The position numbers were made by a program, and so were the translations under genes. Source: a bacterium (GTDB lineage Bacteria > Pseudomonadota > Gammaproteobacteria > Burkholderiales > Burkholderiaceae_C). From it: a stretch of DNA of 64,000 nucleotides. The stretch is from the NCBI GenBank assembly GCA_030824555.1, contig JAVBXK010000028.1, positions 43,463 through 107,462 on the forward strand, written 5' to 3'. Under the pieces are notes generated by a model that searched no databases, was not told the DNA's origin, and saw only the letters and a list, made by a program, of their open reading frames with translations. Of this stretch, positions 40,776-49,304 are shown piece after piece. Every line of letters begins with the position of its first letter. The first letter of the stretch is position 1.

Positions 40776-42457
40776 GCCGCTTTGGTCGGGGTGATGATGG
40801 CCCGGACAGGGGCTACAGCAGCGGCGTGCTGAAGGCAGAAGCGCTGCAAAACGCCATCCTGACCAGCGCCAATTTTTCCATCATTGCCACGGACGAAAAA
40901 GGCATCATCCAGCTGTTCAACGTGGGGGCCGAGCAGATGCTGGGCTACCGTGCTGTCGAGGTGATTGACCGCACCCGCCCCAGCGACATGCACGACCCTG
41001 CCGAAGTGCGCGCCCGGGCCCTGGCCCTGAGCGCTGAGCTGGACACCCAAATTGCCCCCGGCTTCGAGGCGCTGGCGTTCAAGGCCTCCAGGGGCATTGA
41101 AGACATTTACGAGCTGACCTACATCCGCAAAGACGGCAGCGCGTTCCCGGCTATCGTGTCCATCACTGCGTTGCGCAACGATGCGGGCGGCATCATTGGC
41201 TACTTGCTGATCGGCACCGACAACTCGGTGCGCCACCGCGTGCAGCAGCAACTGGGCGAGGCGCTGTTGGCCGCAGAAAAGGCCAACCGTGCGAAGACCG
41301 ATTTCATCTCCAGCATGAGCCACGAGCTGCGAACGCCGCTCAACGCCATCCTGGGTTTTGCACAGCTGGTCGATTCGGGCACCCCGCCGCCCACGCCACT
41401 GCAAAAACGCAGCGTCGACCAGATCCTCAAAGCAGGCTGGTACCTGCTGGAGCTGATCAATGAAATCCTGGACCTGGCGCTGATCGAATCGGGCACCGTG
41501 AGCCTGTCGCACGAGCCGGTTTTGTTGTCTGAGGTGCTGGCCGAGTGCCGCTCGATGATGGAGCCGCAGGCACAGCAGCGTCGCATCGGCATGGTGTTTT
41601 TGCCGCTGGATGCGCCCTTCTACGTCATGGCCGACCGCACGCGGCTCAAGCAGGTGATGATCAATGTGCTGTTCAACGCCATCAAATACAACCAGGTGGG
41701 TGGGCATGTCACCGTCAAGTGCACGCTCACACCTGATAACGCCGTGCGCATCAGCGTGCGCGACACCGGACGGGGGCTGGCCCCCGACAAGCTGGCCCAG
41801 TTGTTTCAGCCATTCAACCGGCTGGGGCAAGAGCAGGGCGCTGAAGAAGGCACGGGCATTGGCCTGGTGGTGACGCAGCGGCTGGTGCAGCTGATGGGCG
41901 GCGACATCGGTGCTGACAGCACGCTGGGCGTGGGCAGTGAATTCTGGGTCAGCTTGCCCCTCACCACGGCACCGCAGCTCGACACGCCGCCTGGCGACCC
42001 GGTGCTGGCCCCTGCGGCGCAAACCCCCATCGCTCTGGATTCGCTGCGCACCTTGCTGTACGTGGAAGACAACCCGGCCAACCTGGAGCTGGTCGAGCAG
42101 GTGATTGCCCGCCGCGCCGACCTGCGCCTGCTCAGCGCGGCCGACGCCAGCCTGGGCATTGAATTTGCCCGCCTGTACCAGCCCGCTGTGGTGCTGATGG
42201 ACCTCAACCTGCCGGGCCTGAATGGCACGGATGCCATGCGCATCCTGCGGGCCGACCCGAGCACGGCCCACATTCCCATCATTGCGCTGAGCGCCAACGC
42301 CGTGCCGCGCGACATCCAAAAAGGCATGGACGCCGGCTTTTTTGACTATGTGACCAAACCCTTCAAAGTGCAGCAGTTGCTGGCTGCATTGGACGCGGCA
42401 CTGGTGTTCTCCAGTGCCCGGACCCTCACCACGCACAACAACGAGACAGCCCCATGA
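40772..42457 (+). CDS. Hybrid sensor histidine kinase: PAS, HisKA, HATPase, REC
   Basis: A cytoplasmic kinase of about 561 residues. PAS-like region: LKAEALQNAILTSANFSIIATDEKGIIQLFNVGAEQMLGYRAVEVID. Kinase core: KTDFISSMSHELRTPLNAILGFAQLV, NVLFNAIKYNQ, VRDTGRGLAPDKLAQLFQPFNRL, GTGIGLVVTQRLVQLMGGDIG. C-terminal receiver: LRTLLYVEDNPANLELVEQVI with the aspartate in VVLMDLNLPGLNG and YVTKPFK. The start is uncertain: the TTG at 40772 overlapping the previous stop is best placed; the ORF-track GTG at 40475 lies inside the tandem array and gives an improbable Cys/Ala-rich leader. No membrane segment is visible. It is coupled (ATGA) to the response regulator downstream. Confidence 0.85.
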   Translation: MSRFGRGDDGPDRGYSSGVLKAEALQNAILTSANFSIIATDEKGIIQLFNVGAEQMLGYRAVEVIDRTRPSDMHDPAEVRARALALSAELDTQIAPGFEALAFKASRGIEDIYELTYIRKDGSAFPAIVSITALRNDAGGIIGYLLIGTDNSVRHRVQQQLGEALLAAEKANRAKTDFISSMSHELRTPLNAILGFAQLVDSGTPPPTPLQKRSVDQILKAGWYLLELINEILDLALIESGTVSLSHEPVLLSEVLAECRSMMEPQAQQRRIGMVFLPLDAPFYVMADRTRLKQVMINVLFNAIKYNQVGGHVTVKCTLTPDNAVRISVRDTGRGLAPDKLAQLFQPFNRLGQEQGAEEGTGIGLVVTQRLVQLMGGDIGADSTLGVGSEFWVSLPLTTAPQLDTPPGDPVLAPAAQTPIALDSLRTLLYVEDNPANLELVEQVIARRADLRLLSAADASLGIEFARLYQPAVVLMDLNLPGLNGTDAMRILRADPSTAHIPIIALSANAVPRDIQKGMDAGFFDYVTKPFKVQQLLAALDAALVFSSARTLTTHNNETAP

Positions 42458-43311
42458 CCCTCACCCCCCAGCACATTCTGGATGCCCGCATCCTCATCGT
42501 GGACGACCAGCCAGCCAACGTGAGCCTGCTGGAAGACATGCTTGAAACGACAGGCTACACACAGGTGAGCAGCACCACAGACCCCACCCAGGTGTGTGCG
42601 CTCGACCAACAAACGCCGTTCGACCTGATCCTGCTGGACCTGCAAATGCCGGTGATGGACGGCTTTGAGGTGATGGAAAAACTCAAGGCCACCCATGCCG
42701 ACGGCTACATGCCCGTGCTGGCCATCACCGCACAGCCCGGTCACAAGGTGCGTGCCCTGCAGGCTGGGGCCAAGGACTTCGTCAGCAAACCGTTTGACCT
42801 GCTGGAGGTGAAAACCCGCATCCACAACCTGCTGCAGGTGCGCCTGCTGTACCGGCAGCTCGACAGCCTCAATCAGAAGCTTGAGCAACAGGTGCTGGCA
42901 CGCACGGCCGAGCTGCGCGACAGCGAGGCGCGCTACAAGGCACTCACCGAGCTGTCCACCGATTGGCACTGGGAACAGAACCAAGCGGGTGAGTTCACCC
43001 GCGTGTCGGGGCCGGTGCTGGAAATTCTGGGCCTGACGGCCAATGCAAACGCGCTGGAAGCGGTGTTGACCCACCCTGACGGCGAGGCCGGGCCCACAGA
43101 CGAGCATGGCTGGAACACGGCAGAGCGGGCCGACCTGCAGGCCCGGATTGCATCACGCAACCCGTTTCTCGATGTGCTGTTGACCCGTACCTTGCCCAAC
43201 GGTTTGACCCAGCAATACCGGGTGAGTGGCACGCCGCTGCTGGATGGCCAGTGCAACTTTCTGGGCTACAGGGGTTTTGGTGTGGAGGTTCATGCCGGAT
43301 TGGGAACTTGA
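42454..43311 (+). CDS. Response regulator with receiver and PAS-like domains
   Basis: A 285-residue protein overlapping the hybrid kinase by four bases. Receiver: ILIVDDQPANVSLLEDMLE, phospho-acceptor aspartate in DLILLDLQMPVMDGFEVMEKL, and FVSKPFDLLEVKTRI. A coiled-coil linker (LLYRQLDSLNQKLEQQVLARTAELRDSEARYKALTELS) leads to a PAS-like segment (TDWHWEQNQAGEFTRVSGPVLEILGL...). No DNA-binding or enzymatic output follows, so it may act by protein contact or relay phosphate in the same pathway as the kinase. Confidence 0.85.
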   Translation: MTLTPQHILDARILIVDDQPANVSLLEDMLETTGYTQVSSTTDPTQVCALDQQTPFDLILLDLQMPVMDGFEVMEKLKATHADGYMPVLAITAQPGHKVRALQAGAKDFVSKPFDLLEVKTRIHNLLQVRLLYRQLDSLNQKLEQQVLARTAELRDSEARYKALTELSTDWHWEQNQAGEFTRVSGPVLEILGLTANANALEAVLTHPDGEAGPTDEHGWNTAERADLQARIASRNPFLDVLLTRTLPNGLTQQYRVSGTPLLDGQCNFLGYRGFGVEVHAGLGT

Positions 43312-43318
43312 TGCCGGG

Positions 43319-44800
43319 TCAATGGGCATCGGCCTGCTTGGCAGCTTGAATGGCATCGCTTGAATCGGCCGAGCTGCCGTTGAAGTACAGGTTCAACGCC
43401 ACCGACACGATGGACGCCAGCAGAATGCCCGACTCGATCAGCGGGTGGATGGCGTGTGGCATCCACTGTTTGAAATTGGGTGCAATCAGCGGGATCATGC
43501 CGATGCCAATGGACACCGCCACGATGAACAGGTTGTGGCGGTTGCCCTTGTAGTCCACCCCGGCCAGGATGCGGATGCCCGTGGCCGCCACCATGCCGAA
43601 CATCACCAGCCCGGCGCCACCCAGCACGAAGGTGGGCAGCGACTCGACCAGCGCCGCCATTTTGGGCAGCAAGCCCAGCACCATCAAAATCACGCCACCG
43701 GCCACGCACACGAAACGGCTTTTCACGCCGGTCACACCCACCAGCCCCACGTTTTGCGAGAAGCTGGTGTACGGGAAGGTGTTGAAAATGCCGCCAATCA
43801 GCGTGCCCAGGCCGTCGGTGCGCAGGCCTGCGGTCAGTGCTTTCTGGTCAATCTTGCGGTCGGTCATGTCGCCCAGGGCCAGGAACATGCCGGTGGATTC
43901 GATCATCACCACCACCATCACCAGGCTCATGGTGACGATCAGCACGGGGTCGAACACCGGCATGGCAATTTCGAACGGCAACACCAGGTCGAACCAACCG
44001 GCTTTGGCCACTTTGTCGAAGTTCATCAGCCCCATGGCGGTGGCGAAGATGCCGCCGATGACGATGCCCAGCAGCACCGAAATGTTGGCCACAAAGCCCT
44101 TGGCATATTTGGCAATCAACAAAATCGACACCAGCACCAGCGTGGCTATGGCGATGTGCGTGGTCTGCGCATACAGCGGGTTGTCCACCGTGCCCACCAG
44201 CGACAGGCCTTTGGGTACTGCCGGTGCGGTGCCGTTGCTGGCCAATGCGGCCACATCGGCCAGCCACTTGGCGTGCTCGGGGTTGACCACCTTGGGGGCC
44301 GTGGGGCCAAACGGGTTGCCAAAAATCCAGTTGATGCCCACGCGCATCAGGCTGATGCCAATGACGGCAATGATCGTGCCCGTGACCACCGGCGGGAAGA
44401 ACCGCAGCATGCGGCTGACCACCGGCGCAATCAATATGGACACCACCCCCGCGCCGATGATGGAGCCAAATATCAGCCCCGCACCCGCCGTGCCAGGGTT
44501 GGCGTTGGCCATGGCCACCATGGGCGCCACCGATGCAAACGTCACGCCCATCATCACCGGCAGCTTGATGCCGAACCATTGCGTGGCCCCCAGCGATTGA
44601 ATGAGCGTGACCAGCCCGCAGCAAAACAGGTCGGCCGAAATGAGCATGGCCACCTGCTCGGGGCTGAGCTTGAGCGCCCGCCCCACGATCAGCGGCACCG
44701 CCACGGCCCCGGCGTACATCACCAACACATGCTGCAAGCCCAGTGCGGCCAGTTTGCCCGTGGGCAGGCGTTCGTCAACGGGATGGGTGGAAACGGTCAT
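43319..44800 (-). CDS. NCS2-family nucleobase:cation symporter (xanthine/uracil type)
   Basis: A 493-residue permease for purine or pyrimidine bases with about fourteen helices. The ATG at 44800 (MTVSTHPVDERLPTGKLAALGLQHVLVMYAGAVAVPLIVG) has an AAGGAG ribosome-binding site. The NCS2 motif QNVGLVGVTGVKSRFVC and the start LGLQHVLVMYAGAVAVP are characteristic. Xanthine, uric acid or uracil specificity cannot be fixed from sequence; the purine-type (XanQ/UacT) subgroup looks closest. Two TGTATACA palindromes precede the gene, matching the site upstream of the nucleobase-type ABC operon. It converges on the response regulator. Confidence 0.92.
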   Translation of the reverse strand: MTVSTHPVDERLPTGKLAALGLQHVLVMYAGAVAVPLIVGRALKLSPEQVAMLISADLFCCGLVTLIQSLGATQWFGIKLPVMMGVTFASVAPMVAMANANPGTAGAGLIFGSIIGAGVVSILIAPVVSRMLRFFPPVVTGTIIAVIGISLMRVGINWIFGNPFGPTAPKVVNPEHAKWLADVAALASNGTAPAVPKGLSLVGTVDNPLYAQTTHIAIATLVLVSILLIAKYAKGFVANISVLLGIVIGGIFATAMGLMNFDKVAKAGWFDLVLPFEIAMPVFDPVLIVTMSLVMVVVMIESTGMFLALGDMTDRKIDQKALTAGLRTDGLGTLIGGIFNTFPYTSFSQNVGLVGVTGVKSRFVCVAGGVILMVLGLLPKMAALVESLPTFVLGGAGLVMFGMVAATGIRILAGVDYKGNRHNLFIVAVSIGIGMIPLIAPNFKQWMPHAIHPLIESGILLASIVSVALNLYFNGSSADSSDAIQAAKQADAH

Positions 44801-44830
44801 GCACAACTCCTTCAATCAGGTTTGTAAAAC

Positions 44831-44861
44831 TGTATACAAAATATAAGGTTGTTTGTATACA
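44831..44861. promoter_or_regulatory. Two TGTATACA palindromes upstream of the NCS2 permease
   Basis: TGTATACA occurs at 44831-44838 and again at 44854-44861, centres 23 bases apart (about two helical turns). Both sit in an A/T-rich stretch (ACTGTATACAAAATATAAGGTTGTTTGTATACATAAT) just upstream of the permease start. This is the arrangement expected of paired operator sites for a dimeric GntR-like regulator. Apart from this and the repeat at 45021, the 44801-45096 gap shows no gene. Confidence 0.65.
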
Positions 44862-45020
44862 TAATTACCCGGATGGAGGGCGCATGTGCAGCTCAACTGG
44901 TTCACGAATGCCATGCCCATCCGTCACAGGGCGCAAACCCAGCAAGCAAGGCAGCGAGCCGCCACTGGCTAAAAAATCGAAACAGAAATGGCCTAGGCAA
45001 TTTTCTGTATTGGATTGTTT

Positions 45021-45092
45021 GCTATCAAAATAAATATTTGAGCAAGATTTGCTTCCAGCGCTTCATGTGCATCGGCTGGCAGCTATCAAATC
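45021..45092 (+). repeat. Dispersed palindromic repeat copy
   Basis: GCTATCAAAATAAATATTTGAGCAAGATTTGCTTCCAGCGCTTCATGTGCATCGGCTGGCAGCTATCAAATC. It has GCTATCAAAA at the left, a GCTTCCAGCGCTTCAT core and GGCAGCTATCAAAT at the right, the most complete copy in the window. It lies just beyond the 3' end of the CDF gene. Confidence 0.8.
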
Positions 45093-45096
45093 AGGT

Positions 45097-45765
45097 TCAA
45101 TGCCCATGCCCACAGCAACCCTGTTGTTCAGGTGCCTGCTCCACACCCTGCGCCAACTCCCGCCGTGCCTGCCGCAGCACCTGCCACCCGCCGTGCAAGG
45201 CCAGCGCTGCCATGAGGCCTGCCACGCCCAGGTCGGGCCAGGCGGTGCCGGTGCCGAACACGCCCAGCGCTGCGGCCATCACGGCCAGGTTGCTGATGGC
45301 GTCGTTGCGGGTGCACAGCCACACGCTGCGCATGTTGGCGTCGCCTTCGCGAAAGGCGTACAGCATCCATGCCACGCTCAGGTTGACCGCCAGTGCCAGC
45401 ACGGCCACCACACCCATGGTGGCGGCGTTGGGCACCTGGCCGTGCCACACGCTCCACAGCGCGCTGCCCAGCACATACAGGCCAAAGCCGATCATGCTGG
45501 CGGCTTTCAGCATGGCTGCGCGGGCACGCCAGGCCACGGCGGCGGCCAGCACCGCCAGCGACACGCCGTAGTTGAGCGCGTCGCCTGCAAAGTCCACCGC
45601 GTCGGCGAGCAACGACAGCGAGCCCGCGCTGACACCGCCCACGATTTCCACCACAAACATGGCGGCATTCAGGGCCAAGGCCACCCACAGCACACGGCGG
45701 TAGCGGGGCAGATCCACCAGTTTCTCGGCAGCGGGGGTTTCGTGGTGGCAGCAGTGGGCAGACAT
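45097..45765 (-). CDS. Short CDF-family cation efflux protein
   Basis: A 222-residue inner-membrane transporter of the cation diffusion facilitator family. The ATG at 45765 (MSAHCCHHETPAAEKLVDLPRYRRVLWVALALNAAMFVVEIVGGVSAGSLSLLADAVDFAGDALNYGVSLAVLA) has an AGGAG site. Helix 2 carries DAVDFAGD and helix 5 TRNDAISNLAV, the metal-site positions. Unlike typical CDFs there is no C-terminal cytoplasmic domain; the ends carry Cys/His clusters (HCCHH and CCGHGH). It is divergent from a CadR/PbrR-like MerR regulator and has a 19-base-spacer MerR promoter, so Cd, Pb or Zn is the likely substrate. Confidence 0.88.
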   Translation of the reverse strand: MSAHCCHHETPAAEKLVDLPRYRRVLWVALALNAAMFVVEIVGGVSAGSLSLLADAVDFAGDALNYGVSLAVLAAAVAWRARAAMLKAASMIGFGLYVLGSALWSVWHGQVPNAATMGVVAVLALAVNLSVAWMLYAFREGDANMRSVWLCTRNDAISNLAVMAAALGVFGTGTAWPDLGVAGLMAALALHGGWQVLRQARRELAQGVEQAPEQQGCCGHGH

Positions 45766-45793
45766 GGTGGGCTCCTGGGGAAAAACTGCCTGT

Positions 45794-45824
45794 ATTTGAA
45801 ACCCTGTAGCCGCTACAGTGTCAA
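45794..45824 (-). promoter_or_regulatory. MerR-type promoter/operator of the CDF gene
   Basis: On the minus strand: TTGACA, then a 19-base spacer CTGTAGCGGCTACAGGGTT, then TCAAAT. The spacer holds the palindrome CTGTAGC-G-GCTACAG. An over-long 19-base spacer with a dyad inside it is the hallmark of MerR-family promoters that need metal-loaded activator to twist the DNA. Confidence 0.9.
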
Positions 45825-45826
45825 GC

Positions 45827-46330
45827 ATGCAAATCAAACAACTTGCCGCCGCCACGGGTGTGGACGTTGAAACCGTCCGCTACTACGAAAAACAAGGCCT
45901 GCTGCCCGCCCCGGCCCGGCTGGACAACGGCTACCGCAACTACGAAGCGGCGCACCTGGAGCGCCTGTCGTTCATCAGGCACTGCCGCGCGCTGGACATG
46001 CCGCTGGCCGAGGTGCAGCGCCTGTTGAGTTTCGTGGACGACCCCGCCCGCCACTGCGCCGACGTGAACGAGCTGGTGGACGCGCAGCTCAGTCGCGTGC
46101 GTGCCCGGCTGGCCAGCATGCTGGCACTGGAAAAGCAGCTGGTGCAGTTGCGTGCCCGGTGCACCGTGCCAAATGCTGGCAGTGCTGACGGTGCCGAGAC
46201 CACTGACGATGCTGGCGGGGCGGGACGTGCAGACCGAGCCGACAGTGCGGCCTGCGGCATCCTGGCCGAGCTGGTGTCAGCCGCACACGGCGAGGCGTGC
46301 GCCTGCCACCCAGGGGATGCGCAGCCGTGA
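45827..46330 (+). CDS. CadR/PbrR-like MerR-family metal regulator
   Basis: A 167-residue regulator of the adjacent CDF gene. The N-terminal helix-turn-helix is MQIKQLAAATGVDVETVRYYEKQGLLPAPARLDNGYRNYEAAHLERLSFIRHCRALDMPLAEVQRLL. Cys77 (RHCADVNELVD) and Cys112 (LRARCT) occupy the positions of the CadR/PbrR metal ligands. The third ligand, usually Cys119 followed by GIL, appears here as Cys143 (AACGILAELV), because about 24-30 Ala/Gly/Asp-rich residues (SADGAETTDDAGGAGRADRADS) are inserted in the metal-binding loop. The tail ends ACACHPGDAQP. The ATG at 45827 is used; a GTG at 45818 lies within the operator. Confidence 0.9.
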   Translation: MQIKQLAAATGVDVETVRYYEKQGLLPAPARLDNGYRNYEAAHLERLSFIRHCRALDMPLAEVQRLLSFVDDPARHCADVNELVDAQLSRVRARLASMLALEKQLVQLRARCTVPNAGSADGAETTDDAGGAGRADRADSAACGILAELVSAAHGEACACHPGDAQP

Positions 46331-46429
46331 CGGTGGGCAAGACGGTCCTGGGCCCTGTGCATGGCGGGCACACATGCAGCTTTCAGCCTGATGCAGGGTG
46401 AGGACCCGGGGCCTCCACGTCGCCCGCGT

Positions 46430-47668
46430 TCACGCCACGCGTGGCTTGACCAGAGCGGCCGCCTCTTTGGCACGGCTGCGGGCCACTTGCACGTCGGCAT
46501 CGAACGCCAGGGCCACGCCCATGCGGCGCTTGACGAAGCTTTCGGGCTTGCCAAACAAGCGCAGGTCAGTGTTGGGCACGCGCAGGGCATCGGCCACGCC
46601 GTCAAACACCACGCCGGTGGCGTCCACGCCGCCGTAAATCACGGCGCTGGCACCGGGGTTTTTCAGCTTGGTGTTCACCGGCAAACCCAAAATGGCGCGG
46701 GCATGCAGTTCGAATTCGCTTTGCACCTGTGTGGTCAGCGTGACCAGGCCCGTGTCGTGCGGGCGGGGGCTCACTTCGCTGAACCACACCTGCTCGCCCT
46801 TCACAAACAGTTCCACGCCGAACAGGCCCAGGCCGCCGGGTTGGCCGTCGTGCCCCAGCCCCAGGTTGTCGGTCACGGTTTTGGCAATGTGGCGCGACGC
46901 GGCCAGCGCCTTGGGGTCCATGGGGTGGGGTTGCCAGCTTTCCACGTAGTCGCCGCTGACCTGTACGTGGCCAATGGGGTCGCAGAAATGGGTTTCGATG
47001 CGGCCATCTGCACCGCGTGCGCGCACGGTCAGCTGGGTGATTTCGTAGTCGAAGTCAATGAAGCCTTCCACGATCACGCGGCCGTGGCTCACGCGGCCAC
47101 CGGCCATGGCGTAGTCCCAGGCTTTTTGCACGTCGGCCGGGCCGTCAATCTTGCTTTGCCCTTTGCCAGATGAGCTCATCACCGGTTTGACCACGCAGGG
47201 GTAGCCAATGGCGGGGCCACCCACGCCGTCGATGGCGGCTTGCAGCTCGGTCAGCGAGTCGCAAAACTTGTACGGGCTGGTGGGCAGGCCCAGCGTTTCA
47301 GCGGCCAGGCGGCGAATACCTTCACGGTCCATGGTCAGGCGCGCGGCCCGGGCCGTGGGCACCACACGCACGGTGCCTGCGGCCTCCAGCTCTTCGAGCA
47401 TGGGGGTGGCAATGGCCTCGATTTCGGGCACCACCAGGGCAGGGCGCTCGGCTTCGATCAGGCTTTTCAGCTGTGCCGGGTCGCTCATGGTGATGGTGCG
47501 CGCATGGTGCGCCACCTGCTGACCAGGGGCGTTGTCGTAGCGGTCCACGGCAATGGTTTCGACGCCCAGCCGTTGCAGCGCAATCAGCACCTCTTTGCCA
47601 AGTTCGCCAGACCCCAGCAGCATGACTTTGGTTGCGTGGGGGGACAGGGGTGTGCCAAGTGTGGTCAT
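46430..47668 (-). CDS. purT: Formate-dependent phosphoribosylglycinamide formyltransferase PurT
   Basis: ATP- and formate-dependent formylation of GAR in purine biosynthesis, the folate-independent alternative to PurN. ATP-grasp layout is visible: [120 protein letters not shown]. About 412 residues is normal. The ATG at 47668 is used; an in-frame GTG lies at 47680. It is convergent with the MerR regulator. Confidence 0.96.
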   Translation of the reverse strand: MTTLGTPLSPHATKVMLLGSGELGKEVLIALQRLGVETIAVDRYDNAPGQQVAHHARTITMSDPAQLKSLIEAERPALVVPEIEAIATPMLEELEAAGTVRVVPTARAARLTMDREGIRRLAAETLGLPTSPYKFCDSLTELQAAIDGVGGPAIGYPCVVKPVMSSSGKGQSKIDGPADVQKAWDYAMAGGRVSHGRVIVEGFIDFDYEITQLTVRARGADGRIETHFCDPIGHVQVSGDYVESWQPHPMDPKALAASRHIAKTVTDNLGLGHDGQPGGLGLFGVELFVKGEQVWFSEVSPRPHDTGLVTLTTQVQSEFELHARAILGLPVNTKLKNPGASAVIYGGVDATGVVFDGVADALRVPNTDLRLFGKPESFVKRRMGVALAFDADVQVARSRAKEAAALVKPRVA

Positions 47669-47811
47669 GTTTGAATCCACGCCCTTGCGGGGCGAAAAAT
47701 AAGTGCTGAGCCTTCAACCCGGCGCTGGTTTGGGGTGAAAAACACCTCAGCGCGGGTAGAGGGCGGTGGGGATAAAGCCGGACGCAGGGTTGCCGCCGTG
47801 CGCCAGAAATT

Positions 47812-49194
47812 CTATCGGGCCGACGCACCCGTTTGGTTTGGCCGATGGGGGAGTGCGTGGGTCAGCCTGAAGGCCACCCACAGCGCCAGGCTGCCGAACA
47901 AGGCCGCCCCCGCAGCCTGGCCTGCCAGCACCTCGACCGGCCCGTACTGAGCCCCCCACCAGGCAAACGGCAGGGTGCCCAAGGTGGCGCGTGCCCAGTT
48001 GAACCCGGTGGACCACAGCGGGTGCCCCAGGTTGTTGAAGGCCGCATTGGCCACGAACAGCGCACCCATGAAGAAAAAGCTGGCCGCTATCCACGAGCAA
48101 AAGGCATGCACCATGTCGGCCGCCACGCCTTGCAGCGAAAACAGGCTGATCAAAGGCCCTTGCAACAGGGCTAACAACAGCCAGGCCGCAGCCACGGCGG
48201 CCACCATGAAACCCACACTGGCCCGCAAGCCCGCCTGCACCCGGTCAAACCGGTTGGCCCCCAGGTTTTGCGCCAGCACCGGACCGACCGCACCGCTGAG
48301 CGAATAAATGAGCCCGAACGCCACCGGCACCAGCCTGTCGATGGTGGCCTGGCCCGCCACGGCGGACGGGCCAAACTGCGCCACGCTGTGCGTGACAAAC
48401 GCCGCACTCACAGGCGTGGCCACGTTGGTCAGCACGGCAGGGCCGGCCACGGCAAACAGGGCTTTGGCATCGGCGCGAAGCCGCTTCAGGTTCAGCGGAG
48501 CCAGCAGCTTTTGCACGTGCCACGCACCGTACACCCCTACACCCGCCAGTACCACGCGTGCGATGACCAGCACGGTGGCCGCGCCGTCCAGACCCATGCC
48601 GAACCCGAAAATGAACAGCGGGTCGAGCACGGCGGTCACCAGGGCGGGCACCAGCGTGACCAGCATGGCCCGTCTGGCATCGCCCACCGAACGCAGCAAC
48701 GCACTGCAGGCCATGCCCACGCCCAGCAGCACGGTGCTGGGCAGCGTGATGCACAAAAAACGGTGCGCCAGTTCAAGCACCCGGCCTTCGGCCCCCAATA
48801 GGTGCAGCAGGGGTGTCAGCCAGAACAGCGTGGCCGCCGTCATGGCCACCGCCAGCGCCACGCAAACGACCAGGCTGGACGTGGCCAGCCCACGGGCCTC
48901 GGCCATGCGTTGCGCCCCGATGTGCCGCGACACCACAGCGGCAATGCCGATCAGCATGCCGATGAACACCGACAGGTGAAAGAACCCCACCACCCCGGCA
49001 AAGCCCACCGCCGCCGCAATGGCCTGCTCGCCCAGCATGGAGATGTACAGCAGGTTGATCAGGTCCACCGCAAAAATGGCCACCAGCCCGATCGCCCCCG
49101 TGCCCGCCATGACCACGATGTGCCGCAACAGCGAGCCCGTGACGAAGCGGGGTGTGGGTGCCGCAGGTTTGCCGGATGTGTGGGGGGTGCTCAT
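47812..49194 (-). CDS. MATE-family multidrug/toxin efflux transporter
   Basis: A 460-residue inner-membrane antiporter with about twelve helices. After the ATG at 49194 (MSTPHTSGKPAAPTPRFVTGSLLRHIVVMAGTGAIGLVAIFAVDLINLLYISMLGEQAIAAAVGFAGVVGFF) the two MATE halves are visible, the second around VAGPAVLTNVATPVSAAFVTHSVAQFGPSAVAGQATIDRLVPVAFGLIYSLSGAVGPVLAQNLGAN. Substrates of such pumps are cationic drugs or metabolites; no ligand is implied by neighbours. It is divergent from the LysE-type exporter gene. Confidence 0.9.
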   Translation of the reverse strand: MSTPHTSGKPAAPTPRFVTGSLLRHIVVMAGTGAIGLVAIFAVDLINLLYISMLGEQAIAAAVGFAGVVGFFHLSVFIGMLIGIAAVVSRHIGAQRMAEARGLATSSLVVCVALAVAMTAATLFWLTPLLHLLGAEGRVLELAHRFLCITLPSTVLLGVGMACSALLRSVGDARRAMLVTLVPALVTAVLDPLFIFGFGMGLDGAATVLVIARVVLAGVGVYGAWHVQKLLAPLNLKRLRADAKALFAVAGPAVLTNVATPVSAAFVTHSVAQFGPSAVAGQATIDRLVPVAFGLIYSLSGAVGPVLAQNLGANRFDRVQAGLRASVGFMVAAVAAAWLLLALLQGPLISLFSLQGVAADMVHAFCSWIAASFFFMGALFVANAAFNNLGHPLWSTGFNWARATLGTLPFAWWGAQYGPVEVLAGQAAGAALFGSLALWVAFRLTHALPHRPNQTGASAR

Positions 49195-49304
49195 GTGGGG
49201 GCACAGTCTATCGGGCTGCACGGCCAGGGGTGCGCCATGTGCGATACAGGCCGGCCACCAGACCTGATAGCCTCACGCCCTTTGACAGCTTGAGGGCAAG
49301 GCAC

